Below the pieces are notes generated by a model. The model was given only the letters and a program-made list of their open reading frames with translations. It had not been told where the DNA came from and did not search any database. The translations under genes and the position numbers were made by a program. From Nocardiopsis sp. CNT312 (GTDB lineage: Bacteria; Actinomycetota; Actinomycetes; Streptosporangiales; Streptosporangiaceae), in assembly GCF_000515115.1 (NCBI RefSeq), contig NZ_AZXF01000010.1, positions 174,457-238,456 of the forward strand: DNA of 64,000 nt. The letters run 5' to 3'. Shown here piece by piece: positions 33,473-42,671 of this stretch. Within the stretch, counting starts at the first letter, position 1. Every line of letters begins with the position of its first letter.

Positions 33473-34150
33473 CTATTCCTCCCCGAACTGTCCTACGTCC
33501 GCGGGCTGGAAGTCGAAGACGCGCCATGTGCCACCGCCGCGGACCACGGTGATGGCGAACTCACCGAGTTCCTCGTCGAATTCGGCGTTCCCGGTCTCGG
33601 TGATGGACTGCGCCGTCACCACGAAGGTGACGGAGTCCTCGCCGAAGCTTCGGATGGTGTCGATCTCGGCGCGCCCCTCGGCGACGGCCTCCGCCTCCGA
33701 CATCTCCTGCCAGAATGCCCCGACCCGACTCGGGTCGGAGAGCACATCCGCGTACTCGTCGGTGGCCAGGCCCTCCAGCGCGGCGAAGTAGGACTCGGGC
33801 GACCGGGTGTAGTCGATGGTCCCGTAGGACTCTGAGAAGGCCTGGGCGGTCGCACCCGCCGCACGGAGTTCGTCCTCCGTGAACGGAAACCATGTGAGGA
33901 CGTCCGTGTCCTGGACGTCGCTGGTCTCGATCGGGCTCGGCGCGACCGTGGACAGGACGTCCGGTCCGGACCGGGGGGCAGGGTCCTCTGTCGTTCCCGT
34001 TCCGGTCTCAGCGGGGGCGGCCACGGATTCCTCCGTCTCCTCACCACCCCCGAAACCGCCGAGGCTGAGGTAGATCCCGAATCCCACCAGGATCACGATC
34101 AGGCTGGCGAAGATGAGCCTCTGGGCACGTTCGGGCAGTGAGTTCGGCAT
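33473..34150 (-). CDS. Membrane-anchored VirB8/TcpC-like candidate
   Basis: 225 residues: a short cytoplasmic start (MPNSLPERAQRL), one membrane helix (about 11-32), a Thr/Glu/Pro-rich linker (about 33-90) and a C-terminal globular domain (about 95-220). The last part, FVVTAQSITETGNAEFDEEL then GGGTWRVFDFQPADV, has the strand pattern of NTF2-like domains in VirB8/TcpC proteins. The match is by pattern only; another single-pass accessory protein is possible. It lies between the VirB6-like and hydrolase genes with short spacing, so it is in the same operon. Confidence 0.6.
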   Translation of the reverse strand: MPNSLPERAQRLIFASLIVILVGFGIYLSLGGFGGGEETEESVAAPAETGTGTTEDPAPRSGPDVLSTVAPSPIETSDVQDTDVLTWFPFTEDELRAAGATAQAFSESYGTIDYTRSPESYFAALEGLATDEYADVLSDPSRVGAFWQEMSEAEAVAEGRAEIDTIRSFGEDSVTFVVTAQSITETGNAEFDEELGEFAITVVRGGGTWRVFDFQPADVGQFGEE

Positions 34151-34169
34151 CGCTCGGGGCTTTCGTCAA

Positions 34170-36470
34170 TCAGTCGTCGTTCAGCCAGAACGGGACGTCG
34201 CGTCGGCGGTCCCTGTTCCTGGAGGAACTGCTCTCGCCCCAGAACGGGGTGATAGGTGCGTCGTTCCCGCGTCGACCGGGCCCGGAGAGCCAACTGCCCT
34301 CACCGTCTCCACGGCGGCTCGTGCTGTCGGCCGGTGCCGGCCGCTGGGGGGCGGTGCGGTCCCGGCGATCCCTCGGTGCGCCCCACCGCGAACCCCGGTC
34401 ACCCACGCTCCCCCTGGGCGGGGTGGCTTCACGCCCGCCGAAGATACCGCGACCTGTACTGGAATCCGGGCGCTCGGTACTGGCGGCCCGGCCACCCCCG
34501 AAGAGGGAGCCGCCACCGCCACCGCCGTGGTCGTCTCGCCGAACGGTGGCCCCGCCACTGCCTGAAGCGGTGCCGAACACGGAGGCCCAGCCGCTGTCCC
34601 CGGTTCCGGTGTAACCACCGCTCGGCCGGGGCGGGATGGAGCCCCCGCCACCGCCCAGACTCGGTGCTTCGTCGACGCTCCTGCTCTTCTCCGCAGGGCG
34701 TGTTCCACCAGTGGTGGACGACGAAGGGGTTCTGGTGACGTTGAGCGGAGGCGGTGCGCCGTCGCCACGGACCCGGCCGTACCCGACCTGTCCACGGGCA
34801 CGTGCAGGGCCACCCTCACCGACGTTCTCCTCACCGGTGACGCTCTCGATGGCGGTGCCGTTCGCACCGCCCCCTCCAGCGGGAACCCCCGAAGCGACCG
34901 AGGCGATCTGCGAAGACCTGCGCAGCCCCCACGCCTGTGCCCTGAGGTTGGCGATCGGGGGCAGCACCGCCGCGCTTCTTCCGAGGGTCTGGCTCTGAGC
35001 GGCGTCGCTGACGATTCGCGAGGTGAAGGTGTTGGCGTTGACCGAGGAGAACAGGTAGGCGAAAGGCTTGCGGTAGATGAACAGGGCCAGGGTGAACAGG
35101 GCCAGCAGAATCATCTGGAGACCCCAGCCGAGGGTGCTCGACATGACCAGCCCGTAGCACATGACCAACAGGGCGATCAGCAGCACGACGAAAATCTGTT
35201 TGAGCAGGAATCCGACCATCAGTTCCACCCACCGGAGCAAGACCATACGCCCGTATCCGGGGTGGATTCCGATGAGCAGGAAAATCGGCGATAGAAGAAA
35301 GAGAAGAATAAATGCAATCTTCAGAACTATAAGGGCCACAGATCCAGCAAGAATCAGACCACCTGCAAAGATTGCCGCAAAAAGAGCCAAGGTTGCTACA
35401 CCCAGGCGACTCCCTTGATCCTGCCCAGAAAACAACGGATAGACGCTAGGGTAAGAAGATTCCATCCGAACTGCTATTTCTTCGTAAGAATCTTGCTTCG
35501 CAGCTATCAGTTCATTCGCATCAACTTCACCATCTGCGATCTGCTGCTGTTCGATACGACTGATTCCCTGTGCCGCAATGATTTCCTCAGCATGACGGCG
35601 AGCAGCATTCTGACCCGTGGAATCGTTCCCAAACTGCCCTGCTACCCAGGGCTGGCACACCAGGCTGGACCACAGCATGTCCGCGTTGCGCCGCACCTGG
35701 AAGTCCGACTCCGACTCCCAGTCGGCCCTTTCCGGTGCCTGGGCCCCCGCTGGACAGGCACCCGACCCTCCGCCGTAGGGCACCTGGCCGACCGTGCTCG
35801 TCACCAACTGGGTGCCGGAGTTCACCAGTCCGCTCGCCAACCCCATGACCTGGGCGGGGTTGACCAGGATCCACATGCCCAACGCGGTGGCGGCGACCAT
35901 CCACACGGCGGACTCGATCGTGAGCGTCACCCGCTTGCGGATGAGCCCGTACCAGCCGAGCCACACCGCGCCGAGGATGACCACGGTGGGGATGAGCGGA
36001 CGCCAGATGCCTTCCCGCAAGGTGACCACGACGTTGGTGACGAGCTCGTTGAAGCTCGCGAGCAAGCCGTCGGAGGTGGCCGCCTGGTAGACGGTGATCG
36101 TCGACTGGTTGATGGTCTTGGACAGGTCCCACACCGTGTTGGCGAGGGTGGCCTGGGCTCCGTTGGAGATACCGTCGACGCACGACTCGGTGATCATGTG
36201 CCACTGGGTTCCGGCCGTGCCGTACTGCCCGTACATGCTGGCGTCGGGCGGGAGGCCGTCGGGCGAGCCCTCGATCGCCGACTGCGACCTGGGGGGTACC
36301 AGCAGACCGTCCGAGCCGCTCCCCGCCGACTCCGGCAGCGGTGCGGGCTCCCCCGGGCACAGGGTGTTGGCGTGCGCGGTGGTCGGGAGCAGGACCATGA
36401 ACCCGACGAGCAGGAGCAGCATCATCAGGGGCCGTCGCCATCCCGGCCGTCGGACATGCTGATGCGTCAT
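34170..36470 (-). CDS. Polytopic TcpH/VirB6/TrbL-like membrane protein
   Basis: 766 residues from ATG 36470, with AGGAG upstream. A signal peptide (about 11-34, ending TAHA) and extracellular region containing paired Cys (LCPGEP, SCVDGI) are followed by about seven to eight hydrophobic helices (about 130-500). These include WRPLIPTVVILGAVWLGWYG and LIVLKIAFILLFLLSPIFLL. The C-terminal ~250 residues are a Gly/Ser/Arg/Pro-rich disordered tail. This layout matches the VirB6/TcpH scaffold that forms the T4SS membrane pore. Around 35280-35580 the codon use becomes AT-rich within the gene. It heads block C and is probably transcribed from the motif-bearing promoter at about 36590. Confidence 0.75.
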   Translation of the reverse strand: MTHQHVRRPGWRRPLMMLLLLVGFMVLLPTTAHANTLCPGEPAPLPESAGSGSDGLLVPPRSQSAIEGSPDGLPPDASMYGQYGTAGTQWHMITESCVDGISNGAQATLANTVWDLSKTINQSTITVYQAATSDGLLASFNELVTNVVVTLREGIWRPLIPTVVILGAVWLGWYGLIRKRVTLTIESAVWMVAATALGMWILVNPAQVMGLASGLVNSGTQLVTSTVGQVPYGGGSGACPAGAQAPERADWESESDFQVRRNADMLWSSLVCQPWVAGQFGNDSTGQNAARRHAEEIIAAQGISRIEQQQIADGEVDANELIAAKQDSYEEIAVRMESSYPSVYPLFSGQDQGSRLGVATLALFAAIFAGGLILAGSVALIVLKIAFILLFLLSPIFLLIGIHPGYGRMVLLRWVELMVGFLLKQIFVVLLIALLVMCYGLVMSSTLGWGLQMILLALFTLALFIYRKPFAYLFSSVNANTFTSRIVSDAAQSQTLGRSAAVLPPIANLRAQAWGLRRSSQIASVASGVPAGGGGANGTAIESVTGEENVGEGGPARARGQVGYGRVRGDGAPPPLNVTRTPSSSTTGGTRPAEKSRSVDEAPSLGGGGGSIPPRPSGGYTGTGDSGWASVFGTASGSGGATVRRDDHGGGGGGSLFGGGRAASTERPDSSTGRGIFGGREATPPRGSVGDRGSRWGAPRDRRDRTAPQRPAPADSTSRRGDGEGSWLSGPGRRGNDAPITPFWGESSSSRNRDRRRDVPFWLNDD

Positions 36471-37136
36471 CGGATGGGCTCCTACGTCGTGGTCGGCGCC
36501 GTGGGTCGTGCTGCGTGGCGGACGGTCGGAGGGGGCCGTCCGCGCACACCCTCTCCCGGCGTACGCGAACCCAGGCCCCCGCATGTCTTTACCCCATCCT
36601 CTATGGTGCTCCACCAAAGACCCGCCAGATGGGTGCAACGCCCGGAGATTTCCGATTCCTGCCTCTCTCATGCCACAACGCAGGCATGCAAAGCGGCCGT
36701 AGTCCTACGTTTCCGCAGCTAGTGGACATCAACGGCCCTTCCGGAACTCCCATAATCCAGCAGTCCACAATTAAGCACCCCGAGCCTGAGTATGAGGGGC
36801 GTCACATGAACTTTACCCCAGAAAAATGGACATTAAGCCATCAAACGGTCTTAACGCCCAGCTGAGGTTCGGCTTCCGAGGCACCCGCAGCCCCTATTGC
36901 CGTTGGGCCGAAACCTCCACGCTCCACCGCAGCCGGGGAGACGGCACCACACGCCCCCTCCACAGCGCGCCCGACGGGGCGTACCGCACCGACACGCCTC
37001 CTGAGGGGGCTGGACACCGGGTGGATATCGGGACTTAAGACCACAAAAGTGCATCAAGGTGTATTGCACCGAAACCAGCCTCCGCTCCCGCGCGTCTGTC
37101 CGCATGGCACGTCAGCACAAGACCAAGGAGGCCGCG
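36471..37136. other. 666-bp intergenic region upstream of block C
   Basis: Holds the minus-strand promoter-like motif at 36590-36605, a TGCGGAAACG element at 36708-36717 also found upstream of block A, and an AT-richer stretch to about 36860. The 90 bp before 37137 should carry the lipoprotein promoter. No gene is supported. Confidence 0.55.
36590..36605 (-). promoter_or_regulatory. T4SS block C promoter-like motif
   Basis: Minus strand CATAGAGGATGGGGTA, followed by AAGACA. The 10-mer GGATGGGGTA and the preceding ATAG recur upstream of block A (54270-54284). Confidence 0.5.
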
Positions 37137-37787
37137 ATGCGGCAGGTCAGCAGGAAACCGGTCATCGTCGGAGCGGCTCTGGGCGCGCTGCCCCTGCTCC
37201 TCACCGGCTGCTCTTTCAACTTCAGCATCGGCGGCCCCGGGGCCGTCGACGCCGAGCAGGTGGCCCAGGAGTCGAGCCGCATCCTGGCCGAGCAGGTCGG
37301 TGAGGCCCCGGACGCCTTCACCTGTCCCGAGGACCTGCCCGCCGAGGTGGGTGCCGAGATCCGCTGCGAACTCACCGACGGCAGTGCGACCTACGGGGTG
37401 ACCCTCACGACGACCTCCGTCGACGGCGGCAACGTCAACTGGGACGTCCAGGTGGATGAGGCCCCGACCGGTGACGCGGCCCCCGCGGACGAGGGCGCGG
37501 CCGAGGACACCACCGGCAACGACACCGTGATCGAGGACACCCCCGCCGTGGTGAACGGCTCCGTCCCCGCCGCGACGGTCGCCGAGCAGTCGGCCGCGCA
37601 GCTGGAGGCGATCGGCCAGACCGTCGATGACCTCTCCTGTTCCGAGCCCCTCCCCGCGCAGGTGGGCGCCGAGATCCGCTGCACCCTCGTACGGGGCGGC
37701 ATGAACTACGGCGTGACCGTCACGGCGACCTCCGTCGACGGCGACTACGTCGGATGGGACATCCTGGTCGACGACGCACCGCTGTAG
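37137..37787 (+). CDS. Lipoprotein with two DUF4333 repeats
   Basis: Exported lipoprotein of 216 residues. ATG 37137 has AAGGAGG nine bases upstream. The signal ends in a lipobox (LLLTGC), so the mature protein is anchored at Cys24. Two copies of a ~70-residue DUF4333-type unit follow. Each has a Cys in (F/L)(T/S)C, a PxEVGAEIRC-like motif and a YGVT strand (about 54-112 and 155-216); each pair of Cys probably forms a disulphide. A Glu/Asp/Thr-rich linker separates them. It lies between T4SS block C and the kinase genes on the opposite strand; a role is unknown. Confidence 0.82.
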   Translation: MRQVSRKPVIVGAALGALPLLLTGCSFNFSIGGPGAVDAEQVAQESSRILAEQVGEAPDAFTCPEDLPAEVGAEIRCELTDGSATYGVTLTTTSVDGGNVNWDVQVDEAPTGDAAPADEGAAEDTTGNDTVIEDTPAVVNGSVPAATVAEQSAAQLEAIGQTVDDLSCSEPLPAQVGAEIRCTLVRGGMNYGVTVTATSVDGDYVGWDILVDDAPL

Positions 37788-37819
37788 CGGGCGTGCCGTC
37801 CGGCGGAGCACCGCGAGAG

Positions 37820-37845
37820 CGGGGCCGGCGAAGGCGTCGGCCCCG
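37820..37845 (+). terminator. Hairpin after the DUF4333 lipoprotein gene
   Basis: CGGGGCCG (37820-37827) / CGGCCCCG (37838-37845), a perfect 8-bp stem about 30 bp after the stop. Confidence 0.55.
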
Positions 37846-38044
37846 TGTACCCGCCGCACCGGCCCGGTTCCGGTCACGCCGGTGGCGCGGCCGGGGAAGG
37901 TCGGTGGCGCGGTCTAGAGTACGCAGAGCCGGGACAACGGCATCTGATATCCCAGGTCAGGCGGAATCACTCTTTTCCCGATAGATTGTGGCCTGCACTT
38001 CCCCCACTCCGACCATCCCACCGCCAGAAGGGAACAGGCCGCAC

Positions 38045-39634
38045 ATGACTTCCCCCGGTCGCTCCTCCGTCGGCCGTTACGAACTGCGAGAACGACTCGG
38101 CGCGGGTGGAATGGGAACGGTCTGGCGCGCCTGGGACCCCTCCCTCCAGCGCGAGGTGGCCGTCAAGGAGGTCCGCCTCCCCGAGGGGATAGATCACGAA
38201 GCCCGCACCGAGGCCTACGAGCGCACCATGCGCGAGGCACAGGCGACCGCGCGCATCCACAGTCCGGCGGTCGTGGCCGTCCACGACGTGCTGGAGGAGG
38301 ACGGCAGCCCCTGGATCGTCATGGAGCTGCTGAGCGGTGTCTCCCTCCAGCAGCGCCTGGAGACCCTCGGCCCGATGCCGGCGGACCGTGTGGAGGAGAC
38401 CGCGCTCTCGGTACTGCGCGGACTGAAGGCGGCACACGCGGCCGGGGTCGCGCACCGGGACATCAAGCCCGCCAACATCATGCTCACCGATGACGAGCGG
38501 ACGGTGGTGACCGATTTCGGGATCGCCAACGTCGACGGGAGCACCGCCCTCACCCAGACCGGCGTGTTCATCGGCTCCCCCGAGTACATGGCACCGGAGC
38601 GCTTCGAGGGCGAGCGCGCCCTGCCCTCGTCCGATCTGTGGAGCCTGGGCGTCACGCTGTACGCCCTGCTGGAGGGGCGCTCCCCCTTCAAACGGGACAG
38701 CATCACGGGGATCATCAGCGCGGTGCTCACCGCCCCGCTGCCGCCCCGCCCCACCGGACCGGACCTGCCCGAACCCGGTGACAGGGCCGGGGCGCCCCTG
38801 CGCGCGCTCATCGCGGCGCTGCTGGACCGCGACCCCTCCGCGCGGCCGACACCGGACGAGGCGCTGGACCTGTTGCGGCGTGAGAGGGCGGCCCTGGCTA
38901 CGGGCGGAGGCCCCGCGGAGGGGGCGAGCGGACCCCAGGCTCCGCAGAGCGGATCGCAGCAGCCGCAGAGCGGCCCGCAGCGGCCCCCGACACCCGGGAC
39001 CCGGCCGGTGCCGCCCACGACGCACCCGCCGCACTCCCCCGTACCGCACCCGGTGTACCCGGGCGGTGGCGGGCAGCCGCAGCACCCCTCCGGACCGCAG
39101 GGGCCGCCGCGCACCGTCCCCACCGGCAGGGTCGGACCGGGCGCCCCCGTGGGCGGCGGTACGGGGTACGTCACCGCGGGACCGCGGTACGGCTACCCGG
39201 GTTCGACCACCGGCGGCGGGCCGCTCCCCAGCGGGTCCGGCGCAGGCAAGCCCGGCACGCTGATCGCCGCCTCGGGCATGCTGGGGGTCAACGCGCTCTA
39301 CCTGATGGTGATCACGGCCCTCCAGGCCTTCTCCGTGGCGAGCGGCTCCGGTTCCGCTGACTGGGGCCCGGTCCTGCTCGTCGGAGCCTGGGGCCTCTTC
39401 TCGGCGTTCTCCGCGCTGGGCCTGATGACGGGCTCCCGGTCCCTGTTCGTAACGGTGGTGGCCGTCCAGGTCCTGATGTCGGTGCTGGTGCTGTTCAGCG
39501 TGTTCTCGGTGCTCGTCTACTCGACCGAACTGGTGCCCTGGTACCTGTTGCTCCTGATCTTCAACCTGGTGATCGGCGGACTGCTGCTGCTCCCGTCCCG
39601 CTCGCGCGCCTTCTTCGGGGTGGGGGCGGCCTGA
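38045..39634 (+). CDS. Ser/Thr protein kinase with C-terminal membrane domain
   Basis: Eukaryotic-type (Hanks) kinase of 529 residues from ATG 38045. All catalytic landmarks are present: glycine loop RLGAGGMGTVW, Lys41 in VAVKEV, HRDIKPAN (137-144), DFG (157-159) and the APE-like YMAPERFEG. A Pro/Gln/Gly-rich linker (about 300-415) leads to four predicted membrane helices at the C-terminus (about 425-525). The kinase is therefore cytoplasmic and tethered, with no large extracellular sensor. Its stop lies 5 bp from the stop of a convergent secreted-protein gene. Confidence 0.93.
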   Translation: MTSPGRSSVGRYELRERLGAGGMGTVWRAWDPSLQREVAVKEVRLPEGIDHEARTEAYERTMREAQATARIHSPAVVAVHDVLEEDGSPWIVMELLSGVSLQQRLETLGPMPADRVEETALSVLRGLKAAHAAGVAHRDIKPANIMLTDDERTVVTDFGIANVDGSTALTQTGVFIGSPEYMAPERFEGERALPSSDLWSLGVTLYALLEGRSPFKRDSITGIISAVLTAPLPPRPTGPDLPEPGDRAGAPLRALIAALLDRDPSARPTPDEALDLLRRERAALATGGGPAEGASGPQAPQSGSQQPQSGPQRPPTPGTRPVPPTTHPPHSPVPHPVYPGGGGQPQHPSGPQGPPRTVPTGRVGPGAPVGGGTGYVTAGPRYGYPGSTTGGGPLPSGSGAGKPGTLIAASGMLGVNALYLMVITALQAFSVASGSGSADWGPVLLVGAWGLFSAFSALGLMTGSRSLFVTVVAVQVLMSVLVLFSVFSVLVYSTELVPWYLLLLIFNLVIGGLLLLPSRSRAFFGVGAA

Positions 39635-39638
39635 GGCC

Positions 39639-40076
39639 CTACCACCAAGCGGTGCGGGTGGCCTCGTCCTCGCACCCGGCGGTCCCGGAGACGACACAGG
39701 CACGGAACGCGTGGCCGGCCTGCGCGGCGAGTCCCCACGTCCATCCGGTGCCGCCGCTCGCCAGGTAGTGGGCGGCCCGGTCGTCCGGGACCCGGTCCCC
39801 GTCGAGGTCGACCTCCAGGACGATCTCGTGCCGGCTCGTTCCGTTCAGTACGCGCGCCCAGACGTACCGGGTGCCCTCGCCGTCGACGCCCTGGCGGACC
39901 TGGACGGTTCCGACCGGGGTCTCCCGCTCCAGGGCGGTCCGCGGGCCGCTGATGGCGTTGACCCGATCCCGGTCGATCCAGGCCCCGTCCGCCGACGCCG
40001 GAGCCGCTGTACCCACGACACTCGTGACGGCTAGGGCCGCCACCGCTACCGAGGCCATCCGCTCGACGATACCCAT
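39639..40076 (-). CDS. Small secreted protein
   Basis: 145 residues from ATG 40076, with GAGGAGCGGG upstream. A signal peptide (about 1-31, ending PASA) is followed by a domain that begins DGAWIDRDRVNAISGP and contains EVDLDGDRVPDD, a calcium-loop-like acidic run. Two Cys near the C-terminus (ACVVSGTAGCE) may form a disulphide. No known family; convergent with the kinase gene. Confidence 0.7.
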   Translation of the reverse strand: MGIVERMASVAVAALAVTSVVGTAAPASADGAWIDRDRVNAISGPRTALERETPVGTVQVRQGVDGEGTRYVWARVLNGTSRHEIVLEVDLDGDRVPDDRAAHYLASGGTGWTWGLAAQAGHAFRACVVSGTAGCEDEATRTAWW

Positions 40077-40385
40077 CCCGCTCCTCACGTTCGCGTGGCC
40101 GCCGACCACACAATGATCACGACAAGTAATTGAAATGCTACCCAAGAGGGTGCATCCTCCCGGGAGGCGCGAGGCGCACTCGCCACAGAGGGCGAAGACG
40201 AACTCCTACCGCAAAAGCCATCCATCATGGCGAATCCGACAAAAAATAACAAAGCCCACATTTCACCCAGAAAGATGGGGCCGCAGTGGCTACAAAGAGA
40301 TAAAAGTCATGTACAGGAAAGTCCGTGAGAGTGGTTGACTAAAGCCGCACCGTGACCATCGCCCTTCCTCACCGGGAGCAATCCT
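40077..40385. other. 309-bp intergenic region
   Basis: Divergent promoter region between the secreted protein and the receptor kinase. It is relatively AT-rich from about 40200 to 40330. No gene or strong hairpin seen. Confidence 0.5.
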
Positions 40386-42629
40386 GTGCCCCCCATATCT
40401 GGTACTCCCCCCACACTGCCCCTGGAATCCTCAGATCCCAGAATGATCCCACCTTTCGAAATCCACGGCCGGCTGGGATCGGGCAGGACCGGCATCGTCT
40501 ATGCCGCGAAGGCTCCCGACGGCCGCTGGAGCGCCGTCCGGGTCATCCACCCCGAGCACGCCGACGACCCGGGGTTCCGCCAACGCTTCTCCCGGTTAGT
40601 CCAGGCCACGGGACACATCCGGGCACGGTCCCTGTCCCCGGTCCTGTCCGGCGGCCCCAACGCCGCACGCCCCTGGATCGCCACGGCCTACCACGCCGGC
40701 CCGTCCCTGGCCGAACAGGTGCAGACCCGCGGCCCTCTGCCCGAGGCCCGGGTCCGCGTCCTCGCCGCGGGCATGGCCGAGGCCCTCGCCGCGATCCACG
40801 CTGCGGGGGGTGCACACCACGACCTGAAGCCGTCGAACGTCATCCTCTCCCCGGACGGGCCGAAGGTGGTCGACTACGGCATCGCTCAGGCGTTGGACGG
40901 CCCCTCCTCCCCGCCCGAGACCGCCACCCCCTGGACCGCTCCCGAACTCCTCCGGGGCCGCGGCGGCCCGGAGTCCGACGTCTTCGCCTGGGGTGCGCTC
41001 GTCGTCTACGCCGCGACCGGGACACCGCCGTTCGGCACGGGACCGGCCGAGCACGTGTCCTACCGCCTGCTCCACGAGGAACCCGACCTGCGCGGCCTGC
41101 CCGACCACCTGTGGAATATGGTGGGACGGGCCCTGGCCAAGGACCCCTGGGAGCGCTCCCGCGCCTCCGACCTGGTGCGCGCTCTGACGGCCACCGGTCC
41201 TGGCACCGCCCCCGCCACTCCCGAGGAGAGGGCCGACGCGGTCGCAGCACTCGCCGAACGCGACTGGGCCCCCTTCCCCGACACCGTCCGGGTCGGCCCC
41301 TCCACACCCGCCGAAGCACCCCCCCGCACACGTGCCGAGGCCCCCGGGACCGAACCCGACCCCTTCCCCGAGAGGCGCGGCCACCGCGGGCGCCGCCGCG
41401 GGCGCACCGGCTGGGTCCTGGGTGCCGCCGCAGGCGCGCTCCTGCTGGTCTCGGCGGTCGGCGGCCTGGTGCTGCTGACCGGGGGAGGGGAGAATGGCGC
41501 AACCGCGGTGACCACGGACGACGCGCTCACCTTCGGGCTGCTGTATCCGCAGAACGGTGCGCTGGCCGCACCGCACCTGCCCGTCGCCGCGCAGTACGCG
41601 ATCGACGAAATCAACACCGCGGGCGGTGTGCTAGGCGCACCCGTACCCGACGTCCACACCGCCGATGAGGGCGACGCGAGCGAGGGGCAGCAGGTCCAGG
41701 CCGAGGCCGCGGCCGTCGAGGGCGCTCAGCGGCTGCTGGCGGACGGGGCGCACGTCGTCCTCGGCCCGACCCACTCCGCGCTGGCCACCCACACAGCCGT
41801 CACCGGCAAGCGGACGGTCCAGTGCGCGCAGGAGAACCTCGACTCCACCGCCGACATCGACGACGGCGGCTACTACTTCAGCAGCAGGCCCGGGGTCGCG
41901 TTCCTGGCCCAGGCCTTGGGGCGGACGATCGCCGATAACGGGCACGGCAGCGTCGCCATCCTCATGGACGAGAGCCGCAGCCTGTACGCGGACGCGCTCG
42001 CCGCGTCGCTGGACGGGCACGGGGTCTCCTACACCTACCTGCTCCACGACGGGATCACCACCGGCGCGGCCACGATCGCCGGTGACGCGGCCGCGGTCGA
42101 GGCAGACGCCTTCGCGGTGCTCTCCTCGGTCATGGGCCCCGAACTCGTCCAGGCGCTGGCGAGGACGGGCGGGGAGACTGTGCCGCCGATCTACCTCGAC
42201 CACTCCCACCTGTACGACCCCGCAGCGCTGCCCGACGGGGTCACGGGCGTGGCCCGAAACGACGACGGCGGCCAGGGGTTCCGTCAGGAGCTGGCCGCCC
42301 TCGGGGCGGACGCGGGGGACCTCCGGCACGCGCCCTACGTGTTCGACTGCGTCACCGTCGCCGCGCTGGCCGCGCAGGCGGCCGGCAGCACCGACCCCGC
42401 CGTTTTCGTGGAGCACATGGCGCGGGTGACTCGGGACGGGACCGCGTGCGAGGACTTCGCCTCCTGCCGGGACATGCTCGCCGAGGGCGAGGAGATCTCC
42501 TACCGGGGTGCGAGCGGCCGGTTCGCCTGGGACGGGTCGGGGAGCCGCACGTTCGGCGTGTTCGAGGTGTCCGTGGCAACCTCGGGAACCTACGAGACGC
42601 GGGTCCTCGAACTGGAGGCCTCCGGGTGA
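40386..42629 (+). CDS. Kinase-like receptor fused to an extracellular periplasmic-binding domain
   Basis: 747-residue membrane receptor from GTG 40386, with GGGAG upstream. The cytoplasmic kinase-like domain (about 24-270) has an intact glycine loop (RLGSGRTGIVY), but the ATP-binding Lys is Arg52 (SAVRVI), HRD reads HHD (144-146) and DFG reads DYG (163-165). It may be a weak kinase or a pseudokinase. A charged linker (RRGHRGRRRGR) and one membrane helix (about 342-366) lead to a type 1 periplasmic-binding domain (about 379-745) of the Leu/Ile/Val-binding kind (FGLLYPQNG, AAQYAIDEINTAGGVLG, HVVLGPTHSALATH). This is a substrate-sensing signalling fusion. It is convergent with a DUF6891-like gene. 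Confidence 0.88.
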   Translation: MPPISGTPPTLPLESSDPRMIPPFEIHGRLGSGRTGIVYAAKAPDGRWSAVRVIHPEHADDPGFRQRFSRLVQATGHIRARSLSPVLSGGPNAARPWIATAYHAGPSLAEQVQTRGPLPEARVRVLAAGMAEALAAIHAAGGAHHDLKPSNVILSPDGPKVVDYGIAQALDGPSSPPETATPWTAPELLRGRGGPESDVFAWGALVVYAATGTPPFGTGPAEHVSYRLLHEEPDLRGLPDHLWNMVGRALAKDPWERSRASDLVRALTATGPGTAPATPEERADAVAALAERDWAPFPDTVRVGPSTPAEAPPRTRAEAPGTEPDPFPERRGHRGRRRGRTGWVLGAAAGALLLVSAVGGLVLLTGGGENGATAVTTDDALTFGLLYPQNGALAAPHLPVAAQYAIDEINTAGGVLGAPVPDVHTADEGDASEGQQVQAEAAAVEGAQRLLADGAHVVLGPTHSALATHTAVTGKRTVQCAQENLDSTADIDDGGYYFSSRPGVAFLAQALGRTIADNGHGSVAILMDESRSLYADALAASLDGHGVSYTYLLHDGITTGAATIAGDAAAVEADAFAVLSSVMGPELVQALARTGGETVPPIYLDHSHLYDPAALPDGVTGVARNDDGGQGFRQELAALGADAGDLRHAPYVFDCVTVAALAAQAAGSTDPAVFVEHMARVTRDGTACEDFASCRDMLAEGEEISYRGASGRFAWDGSGSRTFGVFEVSVATSGTYETRVLELEASG

Positions 42630-42635
42630 GGTGCG

Positions 42636-42671
42636 GCCCTGGCGGTCACCCCCAGGGGGTGACCGCCAGGG
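42636..42671. terminator. Bidirectional terminator overlapping a stop codon
   Basis: GCCCTGGCGGTCACCCC and its complement (to 42671) form an almost perfect ~17-bp stem between the receptor kinase and the convergent gene. The minus-strand stop (42646-42648) lies inside the stem. Confidence 0.75.
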
